A stretch of 64,000 bases of DNA from Synaphobranchus kaupii (lineage: Eukaryota > Chordata > Actinopteri > Anguilliformes > Synaphobranchidae). Below, piece after piece: positions 11,036-22,133 of this stretch (position 1 is its first letter; every line of letters starts with the position of its first letter). The translations under genes were made by a program, and so were the position numbers. The notes under the pieces were generated by a model that had not been told where the DNA came from, searched no databases, and saw only the letters and a list, made by a program, of their open reading frames with translations. The stretch spans positions 22,725,381 through 22,789,380 of the forward strand of contig CM056389.1 of assembly GCA_029718625.1 (NCBI GenBank), in the 5' to 3' direction.

Positions 11036-11242
11036 GGACAAAGGTTGCAGTAAATGTGCATTTTCAAATAACATCCATTTGTAGGCCTTGCTGTTTGACC
11101 TCAATTGTATGTGTCGATGTGAGCTTTCCATTTGATAGTTTAAATGTATCTTACCATTACCATTTTGTATCATTTTCCCTTTTATTGTCTTGTGGTCTGC
11201 TCTCCTTGTTCTCTACTGACCTACCTGCTTATATAAAGATAC
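11036..11242 (+). repeat. OR unit A 3' flank, first part
   Basis: It aligns with 36609-36780 and 55441-55620 (AAAGGTTGCAGTAAATGTGCAT..., GTAGGCCTTG(C/T)TGTTTG) and then with the TTCTCTACTGACC segment at 37890 and 57005. The roughly 1 kb hAT element found between those two parts in units B and C is absent here. Confidence 0.75.
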
Positions 11243-11895
11243 TGTGACGACCGCATTCCCGTCCTGCTGTTTCCCGTGTTTTCCCTCTCCCCTTGTGTCA
11301 TGTTCGTCTCTCCATAGTCAGTCTTTTCCCGTGCTGCAGGTTGGGCGTGGCTTCCTAATTGTATCACCCTGTTTCACGCCACTCCTTACAGCCTATCCCA
11401 CTTCCTCGCTTTCGCATGCATTCCACACTCTTCTATCTGCTAATCACTCCTGCATACATTCGCACGCGGCACATAATTGATACCAATTAAATGTTGAATT
11501 TATTCACCCGGTGTTCTCTGTCCTGTGCCGGTTCTGTGCCCTAACCGCCTTGTCTGATATCTCAGTCTGCTCCAGTCTAGAACAGCATTTCTGCTGTTCA
11601 TTGTACCTGTCTTGTCGTACTAACTCTGTCTGCTTCGGTCCGCCAAACTGCAGTTGTTGGTCGTCCCTGCCTGTCCTGACGTGTGTGCAAGCAGTTTGGG
11701 GTTCTGCTCTTCCACGCTACAGCTGTTCCTGCGTACGGCCGTCGCCGCATCTACTGCCACGGTTACGGTTGCGCTCACTGCTGCTGCCCTGCTGCAACGC
11801 CTGGGTCCGGTCCGGATCCCGATCCACGGTCCTGCACTCCCGCACCCGCTCATCCCCTGCTCATTCTAACCGGTTGTCTGTTTCCATTGCCTTCC

Positions 11896-12139
11896 ATTAC
11901 ATTACATTACATTACAGGCATTTAGCAGACGCTCTTATCCAGAGCGACTTACACAACCTTTTTTTTTAGCATTTCTTTTTTTACATATATTATCCAATTA
12001 TACAGCTGGATATATAGCTACTGAAGTGATTCAGGTTAAGTACCTTGCTCAAAGGTACAACGGCAGTGTCCTACCTGGGAATCGAACCTGCAACCTTTCG
12101 GTTACAAGGCCAGTTCCTTAACCATTATACTACACTGCC
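11896..12139 (-). mobile_element. Complete tRNA-derived SINE (V-SINE-like)
   Basis: On the minus strand it reads a tRNA-like head (GGCAGTGTAGTATAATGGTTAAGG with an A-box-like part, then the B box GGTTCGATTCC), a central block TTGAGCAAGGTACTTAACCTG, and a tail GTCGCTCTGGATAAGAGCGTC ending in (TGTAA)n. GCCTTCC flanks it at 11889-11895 and 12137-12143, the last three bases overlapping its 5' end. The tail matches the 3' end of the LINE at 45683-48342, which points to that LINE group as the source of its reverse transcription machinery. It sits inside the family B LTR. Confidence 0.85.
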
Positions 12140-12299
12140 TTCCCTGGCCTCTCCTAACTCTCTCATTCCCCGCAGCCTCAACCCCGGTCTGTTCGTAATA
12201 AAATGTTGCTCCCTACGCTTCAGGAGAATGCCTAGGTTGAAGCTTGAATTATCGGATGCTTTGCGCTCCCACTATTGTCTGTCCTCTATTATCTGCCCT

Positions 12300-12470
12300 G
12301 TCTGTGAAGTCCAGTTCCGGCTGGGAACTATTACTGTCTGATTGTAAAGTCCAGTCAAGTCCAGTTCCGGCCTGGAACAAGCGCCGCCTTTCTGTCAAGT
12401 CCAGTTCCGGTCTGGAACGAGTCCTGTCCGGTTGTCAATCCAGTTCCGGCTTGGAACAAGTCTACCCGGT
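12300..12470. repeat. About 40-bp repeats in 5' LTR, short array
   Basis: Units of the form GTCAAGTCCAGTTCCGG plus YYTGGAACRAG occur four times with a period near 40 bases. Each holds the inverted pair GTTCC...GGAAC. The same array is longer in the partial second LTR. Confidence 0.8.
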
Positions 12471-12636
12471 CCAAGAATCAAGTCTTGTAAATTGCTAACC
12501 TGTCTTGCCTTTCTCCCCTTGCTACAGGACTGCCCTGTTGAGCAATACATATCTGGGAATTGGCAATCTTGTGTCTGAGTCATGCATTTGGGTTCAGTCC
12601 GCCTTCTGGGTCATAACAGAACGTACTGGCCAGAAG

Positions 12637-12948
12637 ATGGACCCAGCCGACTTGGAGCAGATCCGTCACGCCTTTGCCTGCCAGGCTACGGCCAACGATC
12701 AGATAAACTGCCGCATGGATGACGTCTTGGATGCTCTGAAACTCTTCTCGAATCAAGTGACTCTGATGTCGCTCCTCCAAACTCGTCCGTGGATCCAGAG
12801 TGGTCCGGCTCCATTCACCTCTGAGCCGCAGCCCGAGGCGCCAGCGCCCTCGTTTGGCAGGGAACTGGCCGGCCTCCAGGGCGATGCAGCAGCCGCCTGG
12901 CCTCCAGGACGATGCAGTCGTCGCCGCCGCCAGCCCCCAGGGCGATGA
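12637..12948 (+). CDS. Gag-like N-terminal fragment of LTR element
   Basis: The frame opens MDPADLEQIRHAFACQ 19 bases after the LTR end and reads about 100 codons to a stop at 12948. The position directly after the LTR, the MDPADLEQ-type start and the helical, glutamine/leucine-rich N-terminus fit the gag proteins of fish Ty3/gypsy elements. After about residue 85 the frame runs into the minisatellite and turns to low-complexity Ala/Arg/Pro before the stop. No zinc knuckle is seen. It is a remnant, or the coding part of a non-autonomous element, not a host gene. Confidence 0.5.
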   Translation: MDPADLEQIRHAFACQATANDQINCRMDDVLDALKLFSNQVTLMSLLQTRPWIQSGPAPFTSEPQPEAPAPSFGRELAGLQGDAAAAWPPGRCSRRRRQPPGR

Positions 12949-13410
12949 TGCGGTCGCCATCACCCGTCCCCAGGGCGAAGATGCGGTCGCCGTCGCCGGT
13001 CCCCAGGGCGATGATACTGTCACCGCAGCCGGCCCCCAAGACGATGTAGCCGCTGTCGCCTGTCTCCAGGGCGATGAGGGCGATGCAGTCGCTGTCGCCC
13101 GTCCCCAGGGTGATGATGCGGTCACCGTCGCCCGTCCCCAGGGCGACGATACAGTCTCCGCCGCCGGCTCCCAAGGCGATGTAGTCACTGTCGTCCGCCT
13201 CCAGGGTGATGCAGTCACCGTCGCCTGCCTCCAGGGTGATGCAGTCGCCGTCGCCCGCCTCCAGGGCAATGCAGTCGCCGCCGTCCGCCTCCAGGGCGAC
13301 GATCCAGTCGCCGTCGCCCGTCTCCAGGGCGACGATCCAGTCGCCGTTACCAGCTTCCAAGGCGATGCAGTCACCATCGACTGCCTTCAGGGCGATGCCG
13401 TCGCTAGCCT
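12880..13410. repeat. 30-bp GC-rich coding-frame minisatellite
   Basis: About 17-18 units of a roughly 30-bp motif, of the type CTCCAGGGCGATGCAGTCGC + CGTCGCC, with substitutions. Because the period is a multiple of three, several frames stay open on both strands (one frame reads repeats like LQGDAVAVAR; the opposite strand reads TATASPWRRA-type repeats). The long frames of 211, 265 and 181 codons here are by-products. The minisatellite replaces the internal coding part of the LTR element. Confidence 0.85.
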
Positions 13411-13499
13411 CCTTTCAGGAGAATGCCTAGGTTGAAGCTTGAATTATCGGATGCTTAGCGCTCCCACTATTGTCTGTCCTCTATTATCTGCCCTGTCTG

Positions 13500-13775
13500 T
13501 GAAGTCCAGTTCCGGCTCGGAACTATTACTGTCTGATTGTAAAGTCCAGTTCCGGCTTGGAACATTATCTCCCCTATCTGTCAAGTCCAGTTCCGGCCTG
13601 GAACGAGTCCTGTCCGATTGTCAAGTCCAGTTCCGGCCTGGAACGAGTCCTGCCCGGTTGTCAAGTCCAGTTCCGGCTTGGAACAAGCGCCGCCCGTCTG
13701 TCAAGTCCAGTTCCGGTCTGGAACGAGTCCTGTCCGGTTGTAAAGTCCAGTTCCGGCTTGGAACAAGTCTACCCG
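13500..13775. repeat. About 40-bp repeats in second LTR, expanded array
   Basis: About seven units of the CCAGTTCCGG-YYTGGAAC motif are present, against about four in the first LTR. The two LTR copies differ in unit number, so the array has expanded or contracted since insertion. Confidence 0.8.
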
Positions 13776-13930
13776 GTCCAAGAATCAAGTCTTGTAAATT
13801 GCTAACCTGTCTTGCCTTTCTCCCCTTGCTACAGGACTGCCCTGTTGAGCAATAAATATCTGGGAATTGGCAATCTTGTGTCTGAGTCGTGCATTTGGGT
13901 TCAGTCCGCCTTCTGGGTATTAACAGATAC

Positions 13931-14340
13931 ATTTTTAAAAAACATTTCCATGGAGTCTACTTTCAAATGAATTTTTTACGTTTCTACTGACGCGATAGAC
14001 TTACTTTGCATCTCCACGAGGCAAATACTAAATGATAAGATGTCCTGTTGATTAATAGAAAACCTTTTTCTTAGAATAGCCCTAAATGGTTTTGAAATGG
14101 AGAGTTAACCTTCAAGACAGTTTTTGTGAGCAATTAATATTATTTTACGCATGTACTGTAAATATGTTTCTGGTTGCATGCTGTATCACTCTCATTCTGA
14201 AGACTTCATGTTATATTATATTTGTTATTCACTATAAACTTTGCAGTAAGTTGTCTAGAATTGATGCAATTAGTTTGTAGTTATTGCTATTATTTTACAA
14301 CAGATACTGTTAATGTTATGCAGGGGAAACAGGGACACAG
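13931..14340 (+). repeat. OR unit A 3' flank, second part
   Basis: It aligns with 27300-27670, 37935-38140 and 57055-57420: TTTCCATGGAGTCTA, GGTTTTGAAATGGAGAGTTAA, TTTTCAAGACAGTTTTTGTG and GATACTGTTAATGTTATGCAGGGG. No conserved open frame is present. Confidence 0.7.
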
Positions 14341-15091
14341 TCTATAAATCTAGGTGATGAGGACATTGGATGAAGTGAAATAATCCGGTATATCGATCTG
14401 AACGAACGAGGAGGCTGAACCTGCCTTCTGCTCTCAACGAAAGCAAACTTTCCACTCAAAAAAAGTCTAATGTTACCGTTATTGTCATGACAACCACATG
14501 TACCATATTGACGTGTAGTATGATGAAAGCAACTATATTTTGTTGTATTTGTAAGGCGGTGACAGTGGAATGAGATCTGGTAATAGAGTCACCTATTGTA
14601 ATTCTTAGATTCAATTTGGGTACCTTTTAACTCAAACTAATATTAACGATGTGATATTACGTTGTATTAAAAAATATTTGTATACAAATATCTTCATGAA
14701 GTCATTTACTTTACAATGGTATTAGCTATATATGGTCTGCTAATCTACTTATTCCACACACGATTCCGTCTTTACATCCCAGTCCTAAATTAATGTAGAA
14801 TAATGTTAGCCAAACCCTGAACAAACACACCATTTTTTCAGCCAGACATTTAGGGCACTGAGCCGGCTGAATTTCTCACTGCCACGGTTTAAAACACAGT
14901 TTTATACAGTTATAGGCCTATAATGAAATAAAATTGCTCTTTAAAACTTCTGATTTTCTCAACCTGGTGTAATTTCTGCCCGCATGAATGATTACAGCTT
15001 CAGAGTGTTTTTTAATGATTGCGGGAGCTTGATTTTATTTATCTATGTAATCCACTCTCACACCAGGAATTATAGGAAAATTTCTGTTAGA
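14341..15091. other. No gene recognised
   Basis: AT-rich unique-looking sequence without an open frame of note, terminal repeats or RNA signature that I can see. Confidence 0.5.
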
Positions 15092-15095
15092 ACAG

Positions 15096-15651
15096 TGTGG
15101 GACTCTGTAATGAGTATATATACATATAAAAGGAATTAGTGCATAAGCAGGCTTATATGAATGTGTGTCTAAAGGAGAAAACGTGCAGCCAAGCACCGGA
15201 TGTACTGACCTGTGTGACTAAAGGTTAAGGGAGTACCTTAAGTGGGCAGTTGGTGATAAAACTGAGAAAACAACCATGTAATGATCTGTGTGACAGAAGG
15301 TCAGGGAATTCCTTAAGTAAGAAGTTAATGGTAGGACTGAGAAAATACCCAGATAAGGATAACCAGATGTGCACATCAATATGCTATAGACGTTTTTATG
15401 ATTGCTAATTAAGCTAAAAAACCTGAAGTAATGCATATAAGGAGGTACCACTGTATGCAGCAGATGACTGGCCATCGGACATTCTAAGATAGGAGGGTCT
15501 ATGCATGTTTTAACTTTATAAAACCTGTGGAATAAGACTGAAAGGGTGTGACTTCATGAACTCACCCGGCTTTGTTAATCACTAATAAAGTTTGTTCGAA
15601 AATGGCAAGCTCCTGTCTCTGAGAGAATTCTTCTAAGAGAAAGAAGACACA
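15096..15651 (+). mobile_element. Solo LTR, retrovirus-like layout
   Basis: Starts TGTGGGACTCTG and ends AAGAAGACACA, with ACAG repeated at 15092-15095 and 15652-15655. Inside, in the right order for one orientation, are a TATA-like CTTTATAAAACC near 15509 and an AATAAAG polyadenylation signal near 15583, about 70 bases from the end. This U3-R-U5 layout fits a solo LTR of an endogenous retrovirus or gypsy-type element. No internal genes are present. The small minus-strand frame at 15218 is incidental. Confidence 0.65.
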
Positions 15652-15754
15652 ACAGAATACATAGGCTACACGTTAAAATCCTTGAAACCACTGGCAACAT
15701 TTAAGTTGCGAACATAGAATCCCCAATTAAAACTGCGTTTGTCGGAGATGGCAG

Positions 15755-15840
15755 TAACGATGAGCCAGATACTTAGCAGACGCTTTTAACCAAAGTGACG
15801 TAGCCTACAGTATATGAATGCATACATTGTGAAGCAGAAG
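15755..15840 (-). mobile_element. Short LINE/SINE tail fragment
   Basis: Contains ACTTAGCAGACGCTTTTAACC + AAAGTGACGTA, a diverged copy of the tail shared by the local L2-like LINE and SINE. No TSD or (TGTAA)n can be made out. Confidence 0.5.
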
Positions 15841-16530
15841 TCGATGTTGGGGAACTGAGGAACTTCAAACTATTTCAAAAGTGTTAGTTTAATTGTTATA
15901 ACACTGCCCATATAGAACAATGCATGTTGGTAAACATTTTATTTTCATTTAATTTTCGCATCACATTTTTCGCGTGTTTCTTTCCCGTACTTTACAATCT
16001 CTGCCCCAGCGGAGGGGAGTGGGTGGGGTTTAAAACAGAGGAGACTTTTTTGATTGTAAACACAGGACCACAGCAAGGCTAAAAATCCTGCATCGTGCAC
16101 CTTTCACTGCTTGGCTGATTCTTATGAAACTTAGCATATTTTTAGAGGGTGGCAGCCAACAAGAAATGACCAATTTTGGTGGCGCTATGATAGTCAGTTA
16201 AATTTGCAATTATTAAACAATCAAAACTCCTGGACAGTTTGACCTAGAGACTTGAAACTAATGTCAGAAGATGTTCCTCTTCAACATAGAACAAATTTCC
16301 ATCGAGAAACCACGAGACCAACATGTTGGGTTTTCTGACATTTTGAATTGTTTTAAAAACACTTACAATGCTTCTTATCCTTCAAAAATTGATAGTTTGA
16401 CAGAAAAACATTTCTAGTGGCTATGTAAAAATATGGTAAATGACGATCCAATGAATTTGCGTTGGGTGTGGCTTAACACATAAATGCTAATAATTTGACA
16501 TAAAAACGGTTTGACAAAGTTTGACATCAA
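15841..16530. other. No gene; scrap of an interspersed repeat
   Basis: No open frame of note. Around 16095-16200 the text CACTGCTTGGCTGATTCTTA...GGTGGCGCTATGATAGTCAG resembles a repeat widespread in fish genomes. Its continuation with GGTGGTGCTATAGAGATCC appears after the Harbinger-like insertion at 18565, so that element probably inserted into it. Confidence 0.4.
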
Positions 16531-18521
16531 GGGCCCTATCTTACACCCGGCGCAAAGCGGCGCTAACGCAAACGCAAGTGTCTTTGCTATCTTACACCCG
16601 GCGCTAGGTCCATAATAACGCCTAATGCTTACACCGTCAAACTAGCATGTTTGACGGCGTAACTCTTGCGCCATCATTAGTGAACTGGGCGTGTTGGTCT
16701 TAAGATGAGGAGTGGCCAGGATTCTTTTTGGCGTATTGCTATCTTGAGCCAGCAGAAAGCGCTTGCGCTAGAACCACCACAAACCTGGTCTAAAGTCATG
16801 TCGCAGTTGTTTACATGCTATTTTAACGGCGCATATAAGTGCGTCTACATAGGCGTGTGCACAACGCGCATACCCTCCTGTCTGTTACACACAGGGGCGT
16901 GCACAGGCATGACTAAAATATCTAGATCACAATGTGAAATATTATTATTGTGTAGGCTATATCAAAAATGCATAATAATAAAAGGTTCCACATACCTTTC
17001 CCTCAGCGAAGGGAAACAATGCCACATTACATTGCTCTCAGTCCACTCCATCAACATCCAGGCGATGTACGATGGTACGGGACAATGGCTATCCATTAAA
17101 AAGGAGCTGATAACACCTATAGCTATCAAGCCTAATGCGCAAATTGTCTTTGCACCTAATGCGTGAATTGTCATTCAATGGAAAACTCGCGCACGGCAAT
17201 AGACGGACATTTAAGTTCTGAAAATGCGCTTCAGATGTCATTACAATACAGCTCTGTTTATCTATGAATACAGCCTGTAAGTAAATAGAATGGTTTGTGA
17301 CTGAAAAAAGTTCAAAACCTTGTCCAGTGAATATTGCATTTATTGTTTTTCAAATAGCCTAGGCTACAGCGAATTCGCTGTGCATAAGGTTTTTTTCGAT
17401 AGCCTATGGTTAAAAAACGGAGATGTCACCATGTTAACTAAATTGTAACCTTAGCTATTCTTCGTCCTTCATATTTTTTTAAATTACAGTGACCAGGTTT
17501 CCATACTCTCACCGTTTAAAACCCAGCTGATTTCACCCGTTATTCATTAACTGAACAAAACGATTTTAAAGAGAACTAAGCGTCTAATTAGAAACTAAAA
17601 CAAATTTGCAGCACGTTACACAATTAATTCACAATTAATTTTAATGCCATTCTCTGCACGTGAGCTGCATGTTCTGTTTCCCCTGCTGTAAGTCGCACGT
17701 TTAACGGTCTTCCTGGGAAAGTGGATTGTTTTAAAGGATTACGCTACGAGTAAAACAGGTTGGTCACATTTCCATAAACAGGACATTATTAAACAAGGGG
17801 AAATATGCGTGAACTTATGGGTTGCGAACCTGACAGCTTTATTGTATGGCTATTTAGTGTCATCATTAAGGCAAAATAACGGTATGTATGTTATTAATCA
17901 ATATTAGCCTACTATGCAGGTAGCCTAATGAACTTTGGATGAAGCTTGAACTTCGAGAACTCCATGAGAACAGCCTCTTGGAATTGATGTTTGACACTTT
18001 CATTGCATAATCAAACGAAATTCGCTGAACAAGCAGGCTAATTTGGCGTTTTCTAAGGTGAGACTGAAGCCATTGATAGCTTATTCTCAGCTGTTGCAGG
18101 TCCTTTTAACGAAATTTAACCGCACATATTTTGTAAAATAACAGCCCTGTCTGGAATTACCGGGAGCTCATAGGCTAATGGTTAGTCCGAATAATATTGA
18201 TCATACTCCATTTAGCCTATTCCTTGATCACACTAAACACGCACGAGCATGTCTGTTTCGCCATCATAAGCAATCCGCCAAGGTGGAAAAGCAGGCTTTT
18301 AAAGGGAATGGGATATGACATTTTGATTGGTTTATTGAATGTCACGCCCAAGACACACCTATAATTAATTAAGCGACTAGTTTCAGCCCAGTTGCGCCAT
18401 GCGCCGTGCTTAGCGCCAAAAAAACACGCCGTTAAAATAGCAAAAGTGGACTTGGACACGCCCTAAATGGACTTAGCGCCATGCGCTTAGACTAAGCGCC
18501 AAGATCGCCAAGATAGGGCCC
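16531..18521. mobile_element. Harbinger-like DNA transposon, about 2 kb
   Basis: Ends GGGCCCTATCTT and AAGATAGGGCCC form an inverted repeat, flanked by CAA at 16528-16530 and 18522-18524 (3 bp, as for PIF/Harbinger). GCGCC-rich subterminal motifs sit at both ends (ACACCCGGCGC left; TTAGCGCCATGCGC right). The open frame at 16705-17166 shows no transposase motif I can recognise, so it is probably non-autonomous or decayed. Confidence 0.75.
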
Positions 18522-18585
18522 CAAGACTCCAGCCATTTAGGCTTAGGCCAATCCAACCACATGGTGGTGCTATAGAGATCCAAAT

Positions 18586-18895
18586 ATGAAAAACATATTC
18601 ATAAATTCACTAAAAATCACTGTTCCATTGAAGAGATTTAAAATGTGCCCTCATTAGGAACATAGATATGTACTTTATGGGAACAATATACTACAAAATC
18701 TCTGGACAGATGCAGACTCAGATTGTTTGTTTGTTTGCTTGGTAATGCTGCAATTTAAAAACATTTAAAGCAAGATAAAAATGAACAGCTAAAATATAAA
18801 CAGCCTACTGCTTCACTACCCCGCTAGTTAGCCACAGTGGCAGTGGTGCTGCACACAGCATGTTTAAAACTTTATTTCTAAAATATGCACACTGA
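18586..18895. repeat. 310-bp segment, copy 1 of a near-identical pair
   Basis: Runs from ATGAAAAACATATTCATAAA to ATATGCACACTGA. The copy at 25726-26035 has the same length and I count only three mismatches, while sequence on either side differs. There is no open frame, inverted terminal repeat or clear target duplication. Confidence 0.85.
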
Positions 18896-18896
18896 A

Positions 18897-19530
18897 AAAA
18901 AAGTTGGGATAATATGTAAAATGCACATAAAAGCAGAAAGCAGTGATTTGTAATTTATATTTAAAATGAATTTAATTGAAAACAGTACAAAAAAAGTTAA
19001 CCCCTTGGCGCAGATGGCAAATGTGACTTATTTACGGGGTGCTCTGTTTAAGGCTTTATAACGCCAGGTGTGAGCATCACATAAACTTGGTAAATGGCTT
19101 GGTAAAAGACAGGTGTACCATTTACAATAAAAACTTAGATTTGTTTATTTTCATAATTTAAGTCAAAATAAAGTGCCACAAATGCAAAGAAACTTTGGAA
19201 AAAAAAATTAAAAAATAGTTTTTATTTTTATTTTGCTGAGAGCTCCATAAGTGAAATCGGTAATATATATACATTTCCTGGATCATAAACTCCATGTCCA
19301 CAAGTTTTGCAAAATCTGAGGATGATATGCAGAACTACTAAAGGTCTATGATGCAAAATATAGCAGTGTACCCTGTTGTCCATTAGTGTCTCCAAATCTA
19401 TCCAAATGGCTAAATTGTGCACTGCTCTAAATAAAATAAAATAAAAAGATATATTTAAATCAAACAGTTTTGGCTCATAAAACTAACTTTTGCATCATTT
19501 TAAGTGACAAATATATACACCATAGTCTAT
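18897..19530 (-). repeat. Fish repeat scrap and inverted piggyBac-like MITE
   Basis: Bases 18897-19000 are a fragment of the AAAAGTTGGGA...AGCAGAAAGCAGTGATTTG repeat. From about 19000 the text TTAACCCCTTGGCGCAGATGG begins a segment that is, in reverse complement, a diverged copy of 31480-31985 and 44260-44695. The TTAACCC terminus at a TTAA is typical of piggyBac-type MITEs. The other end was not found. Confidence 0.5.
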
Positions 19531-20329
19531 ATTATGTACCATAACATAAAAATAAAATAGTATTCAACCATCTGCAAAATGCTGCCAAATGTTCTATCTT
19601 CAATTAAAATTGGTAGCCAACATCAAACATAAAATTAACGATTGCACTACAGTATGTGAAATGCACACAAAATGCAAAAATAATAGGCCTAACAATCATA
19701 TTGGACAAGACAGTGCTCAAGTGGAAAAACTAACATACATGTAGCCAATGAGACCAACTGCATTTTAGAAGCAGTACTACTTACATATCATAAAGGGAAA
19801 ACTCCAGTCGAGGAATGTGTTTTCTGTAGAGTTTGCGTAATACTAGACCATTAAAATGCCGTCACGCTGGGCTGTAATTCATTGTTTCAAGTATCCAATA
19901 AGACATTGCATATACTGTTGCTAAGGTTATAATGTACCCTATTGGATAAAAGACCTGACAATTAAACCAAAATTAGACAGGCTGGCAGGGCATGGGAGGT
20001 ATTATAGTTCAACTTTTCTGATAGTGTAATAGCGGTATAAAGTGTTGTATATTTCTCAAACAGAACCAGTACCAGACAAATGACAACTGAATATTGAAAG
20101 GAACATCTGTGTAAAACCAATGGTAGGATTGAGTGAGCAGGGCTTTTCACAGCTTTTTTGGCATAAGATCAGGCTATTGTTGGGTTTATCTTGTTGCTAT
20201 GACAGTATTAATTTTATATGATGAAGAAATATATTTATGAACTCACACATGGATGCTATTTTCCAATATGTCACATATGGACTGGGTGGGGGGTTGCTTG
20301 TTGGACTTCCTACTGGAAAATAGTGACAC
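19531..20329. other. No gene recognised
   Basis: AT-rich sequence with only short frames. I see no transposon ends or RNA features. Confidence 0.45.
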
Positions 20330-20332
20330 TTA

Positions 20333-21296
20333 GGGCTCTATTTTAATAAACCAAACGCAATGGTGAACGCAAGAGTAATCGCTTGGCGGTATCGCTCTGA
20401 GGGCGTGTCGGCGAGAAATTTGGTAATTTCATGACGGCAATCTTGATGCATCTGATGGCGGTATTGCTAAAAGGCTGGGTTTAAATGTCCAAGGTGTGTC
20501 TCTATGGTAGCCAATCAAATAGTTGTTCTCATGCTTTAAAAAAAAGCCAGTTGGAACGCAATCGCTCCATGCAATTTTATAATGAGCAACCCAAACGCAC
20601 TGGACCGTTAACGACAAGAGCGATTTTCCGCACAGGAATCAGACATACTTGCAACAGAAGTACAGGCTAGGACTAGTAATTTATGGATCACAATCCACAC
20701 CACCTCGTCTCCCAGAAGTTCGGAAGGCACGGGAGGAGGTGGCGAATGCATTAATTAGCCTACATGAGGTGATGTAGGCATAATTATGACTCAAATGGTA
20801 GGCTTATGATTCAACTGTGTCAATGTGTAATTTATATATTATAGGCTATTGGCCTACATGATCGCAAGTTTCTTGTAAGCTGTCCTGTTAAAAAAAATTA
20901 AAATTAATTAATTAATAATAATTATAGGCTATTTGTTCATTAAATGGAAGTGTAATGTTGGCATCACCTATAGACACTACATAGAACTACGTGACTAACA
21001 AGTTACCAAATTGCCAGAGTCTATTGCGTTGCCGCTAAGAGGTGGTTCCAGCGGATCATAACGCAATGGGTTTTCGTTGGTTCAAATTGTCACTGAGCCG
21101 AAAGTATTTTAGAACACGCCCCAGACAGCGCCACCCATCCCACTGCAGCGCAAGCGAAAGGATGTTATGTTGAGAATTTGTTGATCCTAGCGGTATTGCT
21201 GAGAAACGCCATAGCGCCAGTTTTAAGACGTTGATGCTGTCAACAAGCTTGCGTTTGACTATACCGTCCCCTTGCGCTGGTTTGAAAATAGAGCCC
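20333..21296. mobile_element. Harbinger-like element, TSD TTA
   Basis: Ends GGGCTCTATTTTAATAAACC and GGTTTGAAAATAGAGCCC are inverted repeats flanked by TTA at 20330-20332 and 21297-21299. Subterminal CGCAA/GCGC motifs occur near both ends. The right end matches the terminus at position 75 of the window. No transposase frame is present. Confidence 0.8.
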
Positions 21297-21299
21297 TTA

Positions 21300-21545
21300 G
21301 AATCTTAGTTGTCACGAATTGTCTAGCAATAAAGTTTGTGATTTCCACTAATAATTTGGCTGCAGGAGCAACGAATGTCTCAGTTGAGCAAAATCTTGCC
21401 GCCGGTGACATGGTCGCTCATTCTTTTTTTCGGATTCGCCAAATCGCCAAATAACCATGAAAATCACTTTGACATAGGCATAGCAAACGAAACAATTTTG
21501 TGTGAAATTGGTACATTAAAAGGGAAGTATGCGGGGGAAACAGGA
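21300..21545. other. Short unique spacer
   Basis: About 245 bases between two transposons, with no feature recognised. The small frames at 21272 and 21375 overlap element ends. Confidence 0.4.
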
Positions 21546-22093
21546 GCTGTGTCCGAATAAGAGCCCTATCTACTGCGCCCTGTCTCCAATGTACTGTGTA
21601 CTGGCAGACGTGTGCTGTTTAATGTGCACTCCTTAGCATGCGATGTGCAGTACACCAAAAAATATCCTCAGTACTATTTTTCAACCATACTGTGGAAGTG
21701 TCGCAAGACGTTCCACCCTTTGCAAGACATCCCACCCGTGTCACGTGTTGCTTTTGTCATTATTGAAGGAAAACGTCAGCGCAGCTGCGCCTCATTTATT
21801 TAATTTTTTTAAACAAAGCTGCGCGTCATATTTATGCAACCAAAATGTTTGTGTACTTCCTGAAGTGTGCTCCCGAATATACACAGCGAAACCCAGGAAG
21901 TAAGTATAAGTGTATCATACGGGGGTTTTAAGTATACTATGTTTCGAGAAGATTTAGCCTACTTAATGACTTTCTCGTCCTGTCTATTCAACAAGCCCAC
22001 ATAATAGTATGGAAGGGTGCCGATTCAGACACAGGCCCAGTGTACTCAACAAGCCTACCTAATAGTATGGAACGGTGCTGATTCGGACACAGC
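21546..22093. mobile_element. MITE with GCTGTGTCCGAAT ends
   Basis: The 13-bp inverted ends are GCTGTGTCCGAAT and ATTCGGACACAGC. The right terminus is present twice in tandem: CAACAAGCC(C/T)AC...AATAGTATGGAA(G/C)GGTGC to GATTC(A/G)GACACAG at about 21978-22030 and 22042-22093. A related, larger copy is at 5616-6809. No transposase is present, and I could not fix the target duplication. Confidence 0.65.
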
Positions 22094-22133
22094 CAGGGAC
22101 AACAGATTCAGCAGCACACTAGAAACAGGCTAA

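Larger units (their letters stand above)
11243..13925 (+). mobile_element. Gypsy-like non-autonomous LTR element, family B
   Basis: The ends are TGTGACGACCGC and GGGTATTAACA with the 5-bp duplication GATAC at 11238-11242 and 13926-13930. A complete 5' LTR-like repeat runs 11243-12618 (ending GGGTCATAACA) and contains AATAAA near 12197. Its last 400 bases are repeated at 13414-13925 as a 5'-truncated second copy. Between them lie a gag-like start (12637) and a GC-rich minisatellite. No protease, reverse transcriptase or integrase is present, so movement would have needed another element. The insertion splits the 3' flank of OR1. Confidence 0.75.

Noticed and set aside
12580..13435. Long open frames of 265, 211 and 181 codons on both strands
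   Set aside because: They all lie over the 30-bp minisatellite, whose period is a multiple of three, so frames stay open by composition. They have no domain and do not follow gene-like starts.
16705..17166. 153-codon frame inside the 2-kb Harbinger-like element
   Set aside because: I looked for a DDE transposase or Myb-like protein and saw no motif. Its position near one end and its composition fit chance.
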